From assembly GCA_028290325.1 (NCBI GenBank), contig JAQGJY010000105.1, positions 1-5,568 on the forward strand: a stretch of DNA of 5,568 nt, in the 5' to 3' direction. Position numbers and translations under genes: made by a program. Positions within the stretch are counted from its first letter, which is position 1. Every line of letters starts with the position of its first letter. The notes under the pieces were generated by a model that saw only the letters and a list, made by a program, of their open reading frames with translations, did no database searches and was not told the DNA's origin. Of this stretch, positions 1 through 5,568 are shown piece by piece. Source of the DNA: Tardiphaga sp. (GTDB lineage Bacteria > Pseudomonadota > Alphaproteobacteria > Rhizobiales > Xanthobacteraceae).

Positions 1-62
1 TGGATACGGCTGCGGCGCATGACGCCCGAAAGCCGCCTGATGTTGAGCTGGAGAGAATTGTC
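1..62 (+). promoter_or_regulatory. flgE upstream flank with RBS and weak stem-loop
   Basis: This short stretch precedes flgE. A clear Shine-Dalgarno, GGAGAG at 50-55, sits 7 bases before the ATG at 63 and supports that start. A weak two-part stem-loop can be drawn: CGGCT (7-11) with AGCCG (31-35), enclosing GGCG (14-17) with CGCC (23-26). I find no convincing promoter. The flgE frame stays open to the window edge, and frame 1 also stays open until a TGA at 82-84. The end of an upstream gene can therefore be neither shown nor excluded. The RBS is seen directly; any role for the stem-loop is speculative. Confidence 0.5.
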
Positions 63-1457
63 ATGGGTATCTTCAATGCGCTGAATACCTCCGTTGGCGG
101 TTTGCAGGCGCAGTCCTACGCGCTGCAAAACATTTCCGGCAACATCGCGAATGCGCAGACCGTTGGCTACAAGGGCATCGGCACCAGCTTCGTCGATCTG
201 CTCGGCGATGCGAGTTCGGCCAACCGGCAGGTCGCGGGCGGCGTTTCCGCCTACTCGCAGCAGACCATCTCGTCGCAGGGCACGATCGGCGCGAGCACTG
301 TCGCAACCAATATGGCGATCAACGGCGACGGCTTCTTCTCGGTGCAGCGGCAGAGCGGAAAAACCGACAACCAGGCGACCTTCAGCGGCGTCACCAACTA
401 TACACGGCGCGGCGATTTTCAGATCAACGCCAACGGCAATCTCGTCAACGGCGCGGGTTATTTTCTGATGGGCGTGCCGGTCGATCCCAAGACCGGCAAC
501 CCGCTCGGCAACGTCCCGCAGGTGCTCCAATTTCAGAACAATTTCGTGCCCGCGCAGAAGACCGCCGCGATCACCTATGCGGCGAACTTGCCGACGACGC
601 CGACCACGATCGCGAAAGCGACCGCGACGGCCGGTACGATCACGGCCGCCGGCGGATTGAACACCGCCGATTTCGCGGTCAACCCCACCGTGGCAGGCAC
701 CGGGACGGTGATCGCCAACGACGCCGACACGTTCCAGAAGCAGTCGATCAGTGGCGGCGCTGTCACGGGTTATGACGCGACAGGCGCGCCGGTGCAGATG
801 CAGTTGCGCTGGGCCAAGACGGACTCCTCCGCGCTCGGCGCCGGTCATACCGACAACTGGAATCTGTTCTACCAGAGCAATCCCAACGCCACTGGTACTG
901 AGGTCGCATGGACCAATGCCGGCACCACTTTCACATTCACGGGCGGCAAGCTGACGAGCCCGGCGACCGCGTCGATTACGTTGGCCAATGTGTCGGTCGG
1001 CGCCGCGTCGCTTGGCAACGTCGCGCTCAACGTTGGGTCCGGCGGCCTCACGCAATATTCGAGCACCAGCGGCACCGCGACGATCAACACCATCTCGCAG
1101 AATGGTTACGCCGCGGGTCAGCTCCAGTCGGTTGCGGTCAGCGACAGCGGTCTGGTCATCGGCACGTTCACCAACGGGCAGAACATCAACCTCGCCTCGG
1201 TGACGTTGTCGCACTTCAATGGCACGAATTACCTGCAGTCGCTCGAAGGCGGAGCCTATGCCGCGACAGAATTGTCAGGCGTGGCGATCATCGGCAGCTC
1301 GGGCGGCATTAATGGATCGTCGCTCGAAGGTTCGAACGCGGATATCGCCGATGAATTCACCAAGTTGATCGTGACCCAGCAGGCCTATTCGGCCAACACC
1401 AAGGTCATCACCACCGCCAACACCATGGTGCAGGATCTGCTGAACGTGCTGCGATAG
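63..1457 (+). CDS. flgE: Flagellar hook protein FlgE
   Basis: FlgE is the structural subunit of the flagellar hook, the flexible universal joint outside the cell. It is exported by the flagellar type III system without a cleaved signal peptide. The 464-residue product has the family layout. The N-terminal rod/hook D0 segment (about residues 4-37) contains LQNISGNIANAQTVGYKG. A FlgE/F/G-type D1 segment follows, with NMAINGDGFFSVQ (83-95) and a TRRGDFQINANGNL stretch (114-127). A variable outer domain spans about 165-400. The C-terminal helix segment (419-464) contains SLEGSNADIADEFTKLIVTQ. Salmonella FlgE is about 403 residues, so the outer domain here is moderately enlarged. There are no cysteines. 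The ATG at 63 has a good Shine-Dalgarno and gives the conserved N-terminus. flgK follows after 91 bases. FlgF and FlgG share the end domains but are about 250-260 residues and lack this large middle; the length and the flgK-flgL neighbours favour FlgE. Confidence 0.95.
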   Translation: MGIFNALNTSVGGLQAQSYALQNISGNIANAQTVGYKGIGTSFVDLLGDASSANRQVAGGVSAYSQQTISSQGTIGASTVATNMAINGDGFFSVQRQSGKTDNQATFSGVTNYTRRGDFQINANGNLVNGAGYFLMGVPVDPKTGNPLGNVPQVLQFQNNFVPAQKTAAITYAANLPTTPTTIAKATATAGTITAAGGLNTADFAVNPTVAGTGTVIANDADTFQKQSISGGAVTGYDATGAPVQMQLRWAKTDSSALGAGHTDNWNLFYQSNPNATGTEVAWTNAGTTFTFTGGKLTSPATASITLANVSVGAASLGNVALNVGSGGLTQYSSTSGTATINTISQNGYAAGQLQSVAVSDSGLVIGTFTNGQNINLASVTLSHFNGTNYLQSLEGGAYAATELSGVAIIGSSGGINGSSLEGSNADIADEFTKLIVTQQAYSANTKVITTANTMVQDLLNVLR

Positions 1458-1471
1458 TTCGGTCGGCGAAG

Positions 1472-1491
1472 GCCACGGCGATGGCCGTGGC
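1472..1491 (+). terminator. Perfect hairpin in the flgE-flgK gap (possible attenuator)
   Basis: GCCACGGC (1472-1479) and GCCGTGGC (1484-1491) form a perfect 8-bp GC-rich stem with a 4-base loop, starting 14 bases after the flgE stop. Only a short ATTT run (1497-1500) follows, so this is not a classical U-tract terminator. It could be a partial terminator, or a 3'-end hairpin protecting flgE mRNA, letting hook subunit be made in excess of FlgK. The stem is seen directly; the function is inferred. Confidence 0.45.
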
Positions 1492-1506
1492 GCGGCATTT
1501 CGGCGA

Positions 1507-1523
1507 CGACGTCATCGACGTCG
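1507..1523 (+). repeat. Second perfect inverted repeat in the flgE-flgK gap
   Basis: CGACGTC (1507-1513) and GACGTCG (1517-1523) form a perfect 7-bp stem with a 3-base loop, 25 bases before the flgK ATG. It is built from two copies of the palindrome GACGTC. It may be an RNA hairpin placed between the upstream hairpin and the flgK ribosome-binding site, or a DNA operator. No T tract follows. Its role is unknown. Confidence 0.4.
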
Positions 1524-1548
1524 CACCGCTTAGTAACGGGCAAGCACC

Positions 1549-3417
1549 ATGAGTTTGAGTTCCGCCCTCGGCATCGCAATGACCGGCCTGCGCGCGAACC
1601 AGGCGCAGATGTCGATCGTGTCGTCGAACGTCGCCAATGCGCAGACGCCGGGATATGTCGCGCAGACCGCGATTCAGACCTCGATTGCCACGACCGGCGT
1701 CGGCACCGGCGTGCGTGTCGAGGGCGTCGATCGTCAACTCGACCGATTCATCCAGAGCCAGCTGCGCACCGAAATGTCCGGCGGCGGTTATGCCAACCAG
1801 ACGGCGAACGTCCTCGGTCAGTTGCAATCCGTCTATGGCCCGCCGGGCAATGAAGGCTCGCTGGAGACGACGTACGGCAGGTTTACGCAATCGCTGCAAA
1901 CATTGTCGGCGAGCCCGGGCAGCGCATCGGCGCAGGTCAGCGTGCTTTCGACAGCGCAATCCTTCGCGCAGTCGTTGAACGCGACATCCGCCAGTATCCA
2001 GACGCTGCGCTCGAACGCCGAGCAGAGCATTTCGGATTCGGTCTCGGCCGCGAATGTCGCGTTGGGACAGATCGCCACGATCAACGCGCGGCTGCAAAGC
2101 ATGAAGCCGATCGATCCCGCCGCCGCAAGCCTGATGGATCAGCGCGACGTCGCCATCAACAAGCTTGCCGAACTGATGGACGTGCGCGTCGTCACCGACC
2201 CCAACAGCAATCAGACCTCGGTTTTTACCAATTCAGGCGTCACGCTGGTGAGCGGTTCGATCGCGTCGCAACTGAATTTCACGGCGAAGGGTTCGCTCGA
2301 CGCCAACGCGAAATGGAATGCCGATCCGACCAAATCTGGCACCGGCACATTGACCGTGTCGATGCCGAACGGCCCCGGCATCGACCTGATCGCGAGCAAC
2401 AGCCTGTCATCCGGCAAAATCGCGGCTGACATCAAGCTGCGCGACCAGACGCTGGTGCAGGCGCAAGAACAGGTCGATCAGCTCGCTGCCAATCTGGCGT
2501 CGTCGCTATCCGATACGACGACGGCCGGCGCCGCCGCGACAGCGGGCGCGCAGACCGGATTTGACCTCAATACCGCCGGACTGCTCGACGGCAACAGCAT
2601 CAATATCTCCTACACCGACACCGCGACCAACACCCAAAAGCAGGTGCGGATCGTACGCGTCGATGACGCCAGCGCGTTGCCGCTGTCGAACGCGGGCGCG
2701 GCGCCGAATACGCAGACGCTCGGCGTGAGTTTCGCCGGCGGCATGGCCTCGGTGGTGGCGCAACTCAACACCGCGCTCGGTGGCGCGGGTCTGACATTTT
2801 CCAATCCTGCCGGCGCGACGCTGCGCGTGCTCAACACCAATGCCTCGGCCACCGTCAACGCCGCTTCAACGACGACGACGGCAACGGCGCTGGCCGGTGG
2901 CGGCCTTGCCTTGCCCGTGTTCACCGACGGCGGCGCGCTGTACACCGGCCGCATCACGGCCGCCGGATCGCAGACGACCGGTCTTGCCGGGCGCATCGGC
3001 GTCAACGCCGCTTTGCTGGCCGATCCGTCGAAGCTGTCGGCCTACACCGCGACGACACCAGCGGGCGACAACAAGAGGTCGGACTTTCTTTTCACGCAAA
3101 TGACCAGCGGAACCTACAGCTTCACGCCGGCCACCGGATTAGGCTCCGCCGCGTCGCCGTACAAATCGACGATGACCGGCTACATGCAGCAGTTTCTCAG
3201 CTTGCAAAGCAACGCCGCCAGCGTCGCGACGCAGCTCAAGGAAGGCCAGGACGTCGTGGTCTCCACCTTGCAGTCGAAGATGCAGGCGACATCCGGCGTC
3301 AGCATCGATAGCGAAATGTCGAGCCTGATTGCATTGCAGAATACTTACGCGGCGAACGCGCACGTGATGTCCGTCGTGCAGCAAATGATGAACAGCCTGC
3401 TGCAAGCGGTTAATTGA
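1549..3417 (+). CDS. flgK: Flagellar hook-associated protein 1 (FlgK, HAP1)
   Basis: FlgK forms the first of two junction layers joining the hook to the flagellin filament and is exported through the flagellar channel. The 622-residue product starts with the rod/hook-type D0 segment (about 1-40), with SSNVANAQTPGY at 25-36 closely echoing FlgE. It carries the FlgK signature LMDQRDVAINKLAELMDVRV (195-214). It ends with the C-terminal helix domain (about 582-622), containing SSLIALQNTYAANAHVM. Salmonella FlgK is about 550 residues. The extra length lies in a low-complexity Ala/Thr/Gly-rich central part, about 320-475. No cysteines are present. The start gives the conserved MSLSSALGIAMTGL, but its Shine-Dalgarno is weak (GGG at 1538-1540, 8 bases upstream). 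flgL follows after 11 bases, so the two are almost certainly cotranscribed. Confidence 0.95.
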   Translation: MSLSSALGIAMTGLRANQAQMSIVSSNVANAQTPGYVAQTAIQTSIATTGVGTGVRVEGVDRQLDRFIQSQLRTEMSGGGYANQTANVLGQLQSVYGPPGNEGSLETTYGRFTQSLQTLSASPGSASAQVSVLSTAQSFAQSLNATSASIQTLRSNAEQSISDSVSAANVALGQIATINARLQSMKPIDPAAASLMDQRDVAINKLAELMDVRVVTDPNSNQTSVFTNSGVTLVSGSIASQLNFTAKGSLDANAKWNADPTKSGTGTLTVSMPNGPGIDLIASNSLSSGKIAADIKLRDQTLVQAQEQVDQLAANLASSLSDTTTAGAAATAGAQTGFDLNTAGLLDGNSINISYTDTATNTQKQVRIVRVDDASALPLSNAGAAPNTQTLGVSFAGGMASVVAQLNTALGGAGLTFSNPAGATLRVLNTNASATVNAASTTTTATALAGGGLALPVFTDGGALYTGRITAAGSQTTGLAGRIGVNAALLADPSKLSAYTATTPAGDNKRSDFLFTQMTSGTYSFTPATGLGSAASPYKSTMTGYMQQFLSLQSNAASVATQLKEGQDVVVSTLQSKMQATSGVSIDSEMSSLIALQNTYAANAHVMSVVQQMMNSLLQAVN

Positions 3418-3428
3418 GGATCTGAACC
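3416..3428 (+). promoter_or_regulatory. flgL ribosome-binding site overlapping the flgK stop
   Basis: GAGGA at 3416-3420 shares its first two bases with the flgK TGA stop (3415-3417) and lies 8 bases before the flgL ATG at 3429. This is a better Shine-Dalgarno than that of flgK. The arrangement lets ribosomes terminating on flgK help initiate flgL. That would suit two junction proteins present in similar, low copy number. The site is seen directly; the coupling is inferred. Confidence 0.7.
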
Positions 3429-4919
3429 ATGGCGATCAACGGCGTAAGCATCGGCAGTAACGTTCTCGGTCAATCGGCGCGCAAGCTCACCGATCAACTG
3501 GCGTCGCTGTCCACGCAGCTGACCACGGGCAAGAAATCGACGACCTACGCGGGCATGGGCGTCAACGAGGGCTTCGCCATCGCCGCGCGGTCGCAGTTGT
3601 CGAACATCTCGGGGTTCACCGATACGATGGTCAAAACCAACACCACGATCGGCGTCGCCAACACGGCGCTGCAAACGATGGTGTCGATCGGCAATCAGAC
3701 AAAGACGGCGGCGGCGAACACGTCGCAGACCATCGGCAGCAATGGCCAGACGCTGCCGCAGCAAACCGCCATATCGCAATTCTCGACGATGATTGGCGTG
3801 CTCAATACGCAATCAGGCGATCGCTACATCTTTTCCGGCGCGGCGTTGACGACACCATCGGTCGCCTCAGCGGAGGATATTCTCAATGGCAAGGATGCGG
3901 CGGCCGGATTGAAGCAGGTGATCGCCGAGCGCAACGCGGCCGATCTCGGGACGGCCGGGCTCGGTCGCGTCGTCGTCACACAGCCGTCGACGACGTCCGT
4001 GTCGGTGGCGGAGGATGTCGCGGGCTCGCCGTTCGGCCTGAAGCTCAAGGCGATCACCTCCACGCTAGCCGGCGCCACGGTGACGGGGCCGACCGGTTCG
4101 CCCGCGGCGGTCTCGGTCGATCTCGGTGCGAGCAATCCCGCGAATGGCGACAAGATCAGCCTGTCGTTCAACCTGCCGGACGGTACCACGGAGTCGGTGA
4201 CGCTGACGGCCTCCAGTGTCACTCCGACGCCGGTGGGAAGTTTCGCCATCGGCGCGACGCCGGATGCCACGGCGACCAATCTCAATGCCGCGGTCACGAC
4301 AGCGATCGGGAAACTGGCGAATACCTCGCTTGTCGCGGCCTCGGCGCTTCAGGCGTCGGATAACTTCTTCGATACGCCGCCGCAGCGCGTCAGCGGCACG
4401 CCGGCCACGGCGACAGCGCTGGTCGACGGCACATTGACGAACACCGTGCAGTGGTACACTGGCGAAGCAGGGGCGGGGCCGGCGCGGGCGACATCGACCG
4501 CGCGGATCGATCAGTCGATCGCCGTGCAGTTTGGCGCGCGGGCGAATGAAGACGCCATTCGCAATCAGCTGCAAACCATCGCGGCGTTCGCGGCCGTCAC
4601 GGTGGCGCCGACCGGCGTCAATTCCGGGGCGACGGTGGCGGCGCTGAGCCAGCGCGTGTCGCAAAACCTGTCGACGCGGCCGGGGCAGCAAAGCATCACC
4701 GACATTCAAGCGGACCTATCGACCGCGCAGGTCGCGATGAGCGACGCCAAGTCGCGTCAAACGCAGACGAAAACGATGTTGCAGGGGATCGTCGATCAAG
4801 CCGAGAACGTCTCGACCGACGAAGTCGCAACGCAGATTCTGGCGTTACAGACGGCGCTGTCGGCCTCGTATCAGACGACGTCGATGTTGTCGCAACTGTC
4901 GCTGCTCAAGTTCCTGTAA
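3429..4919 (+). CDS. flgL: Flagellar hook-associated protein 3 (FlgL, HAP3), enlarged
   Basis: FlgL forms the second junction layer, between FlgK and flagellin. The 496-residue product has a flagellin-type N-terminal helix domain (about 1-140), ending in the FlgL-like GDRYIFSGA (130-138). Its flagellin-type C-terminal helix domain (about 405-496) includes ILALQTALSASYQTTSMLSQ and ends LSLLKFL. Salmonella FlgL is about 317 residues. The extra length is a central region (about 180-360) containing a beta-rich module, with DKISLSFNLPDGTTESVTLT at 241-260. That module resembles inserts found in some rhizobial flagellins (DUF1522 or hook-IN-like; from memory, not searched). No cysteines are present. 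The product could be mistaken for a flagellin because the end domains are homologous. Position directly after flgK, the GDRYIFSG motif and the LSLLKFL terminus favour FlgL. Confidence 0.9.
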   Translation: MAINGVSIGSNVLGQSARKLTDQLASLSTQLTTGKKSTTYAGMGVNEGFAIAARSQLSNISGFTDTMVKTNTTIGVANTALQTMVSIGNQTKTAAANTSQTIGSNGQTLPQQTAISQFSTMIGVLNTQSGDRYIFSGAALTTPSVASAEDILNGKDAAAGLKQVIAERNAADLGTAGLGRVVVTQPSTTSVSVAEDVAGSPFGLKLKAITSTLAGATVTGPTGSPAAVSVDLGASNPANGDKISLSFNLPDGTTESVTLTASSVTPTPVGSFAIGATPDATATNLNAAVTTAIGKLANTSLVAASALQASDNFFDTPPQRVSGTPATATALVDGTLTNTVQWYTGEAGAGPARATSTARIDQSIAVQFGARANEDAIRNQLQTIAAFAAVTVAPTGVNSGATVAALSQRVSQNLSTRPGQQSITDIQADLSTAQVAMSDAKSRQTQTKTMLQGIVDQAENVSTDEVATQILALQTALSASYQTTSMLSQLSLLKFL

Positions 4920-4921
4920 CG

Positions 4922-4942
4922 GCTGGAGCGCGGTCATCCAGC
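4922..4942. repeat. Short inverted repeat after flgL
   Basis: GCTGGA (4922-4927) and TCCAGC (4937-4942) form a 6-bp stem with a 9-base loop, starting 3 bases after the flgL stop. It is weaker than the hairpin at 4961-4980 and has no T run. It is followed by a short direct repeat, CGCGAGC, at 4944-4950 and 4952-4958. It may contribute to ending the flgL transcript. Confidence 0.3.
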
Positions 4943-4960
4943 GCGCGAGCCCGCGAGCGC

Positions 4961-4980
4961 GTCGGCGTCGCTACGCCGAC
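4961..4980. terminator. Bidirectional hairpin between convergent flgL and flbT
   Basis: GTCGGCGT (4961-4968) and ACGCCGAC (4973-4980) form a perfect 8-bp stem with a 4-base loop. The right arm and part of the loop cover the flbT stop (CTA at 4971-4973 on the + strand) and its last codons. Convergent genes often share such a hairpin. No T tract flanks either side, so it may be a Rho-dependent or RNA 3'-end-stabilising structure, not a strong intrinsic terminator. Confidence 0.5.
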
Positions 4981-5369
4981 TGCCTGAGCCGCGTCAGCAG
5001 CGTCTCCTCATGCGCGATCAGTTTGCGCGCTTCCTTCAACGCCTGATACATTTCGCCATTCAAGATGTGCGTGTTGACGGCCTCGATGAAGGGCCGCGCG
5101 CTCGGCGTCGTCATGATGATATCGCGCACCAGGTTGAAATAGGTCGGGTGGTGCACGATCGGATCCGGCGACAGATACATCAATTGCACCGCCAGATAGA
5201 CCAGCTTGGCCGGCGTGTCGGCGGTGGCCGGGGTCATAATGTCTTTTTCACGCAGGATCGGGATGCGGTCACCTTCGATCAGCAATCGCGCGCGCTGATC
5301 GGTATTGGTGATGACGCTGGCGCCGATAATGATGCGCTCGTGCGGCTTCAACTCGACCTTCAGGGCCAT
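4971..5369 (-). CDS. flbT: Flagellin mRNA regulator FlbT
   Basis: FlbT is a small cytoplasmic post-transcriptional regulator of flagellin synthesis. In Caulobacter it acts on the 5' leader of flagellin mRNA, promoting its decay until the hook-basal body is complete, with FlaF as counterpart. In some rhizobial relatives it acts positively, so the direction here is not certain. The 132-residue product has the family N-terminus MALKVELKPHERIIIG (1-16), the conserved RARLLIEGDRIPILREKDIM (26-45), KLVYLAVQLMYL (55-66) and a C-terminal helical part with GEMYQALKEARKLI (105-118). The reading frame extends 24 codons further to an ATG at 5441. I prefer the ATG at 5369 because it begins the family sequence and has a GGAG 6 bases upstream; the extension has two Cys and a Trp and looks unlike the family. 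The gene is convergent with flgL, and no flaF is visible. Confidence 0.93.
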   Translation of the reverse strand: MALKVELKPHERIIIGASVITNTDQRARLLIEGDRIPILREKDIMTPATADTPAKLVYLAVQLMYLSPDPIVHHPTYFNLVRDIIMTTPSARPFIEAVNTHILNGEMYQALKEARKLIAHEETLLTRLRQSA

Positions 5370-5379
5370 GTTCATCTCC
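5370..5379 (-). promoter_or_regulatory. flbT ribosome-binding site that decides the start
   Basis: On the minus strand GGAG (5379 to 5376) precedes the ATG at 5369-5367 with a 6-base spacer. Two other in-frame ATGs (codons 21 and 23 of the longer frame) overlap or touch this GGAG and so cannot use it. This, with family similarity starting at MALKVELKP, fixes the start. Confidence 0.7.
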
Positions 5380-5395
5380 ATCGTCTTGAATTGGC

Positions 5396-5428
5396 GCGCG
5401 TCAAACGCGCAAGGCACGCAGTCGTGCC
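5396..5428 (-). repeat. Two tandem inverted repeats just upstream of flbT
   Basis: Two perfect inverted repeats lie 2 bases apart. GCGCGT (5396-5401) pairs with ACGCGC (5405-5410) around a 3-base loop. GGCACG (5413-5418) pairs with CGTGCC (5423-5428) around a 4-base loop. They end 26 bases before the flbT start codon. They could be hairpins in the flbT leader RNA or operator sites in DNA. Both are seen directly; the function is unknown. Confidence 0.4.
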
Positions 5429-5440
5429 ACGAGGCCGCCA
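5425..5440 (-). promoter_or_regulatory. Weak sigma-54-like promoter candidate for flbT
   Basis: Read on the minus strand, TGGCGGCCTCGTGGCA has the GG-N10-GC spacing of a -24/-12 promoter. It matches about 8 of the 12 fixed positions of TGGCACG-N4-TTGCA. A start would fall near 5414, giving a leader of about 45 bases. Sigma-54 drives several hook-class genes in Caulobacter. The match is weak in GC-rich DNA and may be chance. Confidence 0.2.
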
Positions 5441-5458
5441 AGTCTTGCGCAACGATGG

Positions 5459-5473
5459 TTAAGGTCTGGTCAA
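5459..5473. promoter_or_regulatory. Near-consensus CtrA binding site
   Basis: TTAA (5459-5462), 7 bases, then TCAA (5470-5473) matches the CtrA box TTAA-N7-TTAA at 7 of 8 positions. TTAA is rare in this GC-rich window, and this copy is intergenic, about 90 bases upstream of the flbT ATG. CtrA is the alphaproteobacterial cell-cycle/motility response regulator and controls flagellar genes in several relatives. The match is seen directly; regulation is inferred. Confidence 0.4.
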
Positions 5474-5535
5474 CGCGACACGACGTCGAAATCGTGCGGA
5501 CGCTGACAACTCGCTGATTGGAAAGGACAACATTG

Positions 5536-5568
5536 GTGGGGCGTCAGATCGGCGCTCGCGACATGTCG
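5536..5568 (+). CDS. Possible start of a rightward gene, cut by the window edge
   Basis: A purine-rich AAGGA (5523-5527) lies 8 bases before a GTG at 5536 and 5 before a TTG at 5533. The frame from the GTG is open to the window end and reads VGRQIGARDMS; an ATG also occurs in it at 5563. Only 11 codons are visible, so the product cannot be named and this may be non-coding. If real, the gene would be divergent from flbT and would share the intergenic region holding the CtrA-like box. Confidence 0.2.
   Translation, partial: MGRQIGARDMS

Noticed and set aside
1482..1497. Sigma-54-like GG-N10-GC pattern in the flgE-flgK gap
   Set aside because: Only about 7 of 12 positions match, the -12 half is poor, and it lies within the hairpin. 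Such spacing is common by chance in GC-rich DNA.
1408..2097. Long antisense open frame (229 codons) opposite the flgE end and flgK start
   Set aside because: Arg-rich, low-complexity translation typical of the reverse strand of GC-rich genes. It runs across the flgE-flgK gap opposite two well-supported genes and resembles no known family.
4505..4520. Inverted repeat GATCGA-TCAG-TCGATC inside flgL
   Set aside because: It lies within coding sequence and falls in ordinary Ile/Asp/Arg/Ser codons. Nothing suggests a separate function.
4065..4709. Antisense open frame (214 codons) inside flgL
   Set aside because: Extremely Arg-rich composition and full overlap with flgL; a compositional shadow.
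5413..5430. Perfect -24-like TGGCACG on the minus strand upstream of flbT
   Set aside because: The following GC is 13 rather than 12 bases from the GG, a spacing sigma-54 does not tolerate well. The match is explained by the inverted repeat itself.
5010..5462. Plus-strand open frame (150 codons) opposite flbT
   Set aside because: It mirrors flbT, whose conserved family sequence is unmistakable on the other strand. The translation is rich in Arg, His and Asp with no recognisable domain.
5370..5568. Possible flaF upstream of flbT
   Set aside because: The minus-strand frames entering from the right edge end by about 5545, 5470 and 5460, and none looks like a FlaF C-terminus. flaF may lie elsewhere.

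Overview
The window holds the flagellar hook and hook-junction genes of a GC-rich alphaproteobacterium. On the + strand are flgE (hook), flgK (HAP1) and flgL (HAP3). They are followed by a convergent flbT (flagellin mRNA regulator) on the minus strand. FlbT is essentially an alphaproteobacterial family. The FlgE start (MGIFNALNTSVGGLQAQSYA) and the enlarged FlgK and FlgL resemble what I recall of Bradyrhizobium/Rhodopseudomonas-type (Nitrobacteraceae) flagellar loci. Placement to family is an inference from memory, not a search.

Layout: 1-62 is a short flank with the flgE ribosome-binding site and a weak stem-loop. flgE (63-1457) is followed by a 91-base gap containing two perfect hairpins. 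flgK (1549-3417) and flgL (3429-4919) are only 11 bases apart, and the flgL Shine-Dalgarno overlaps the flgK stop codon. A 51-base convergent gap follows, with a perfect 8-bp hairpin that reaches into the flbT stop. flbT runs leftward from an internal ATG at 5369. The right flank (5370-5568) is mostly non-coding. It carries two tandem inverted repeats just upstream of flbT, a near-consensus CtrA box (TTAA-N7-TCAA), a weak sigma-54-like element, and possibly the first codons of a rightward gene at the edge.

How the genes work together: FlgE polymerises into the hook, and FlgK then FlgL form the two junction layers between hook and flagellin filament. FlbT couples completion of the hook-basal body to flagellin synthesis at the mRNA level. 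The locus therefore combines the late structural parts of the hook with the regulator that senses or responds to its assembly.

I see no mobile element, CRISPR array, RNA gene, broken gene or evidence of a previously undescribed system. The most useful observations are regulatory: the CtrA-like box and tandem repeats upstream of flbT, the hairpins in the flgE-flgK gap, and the large variable insertions in FlgK and FlgL.
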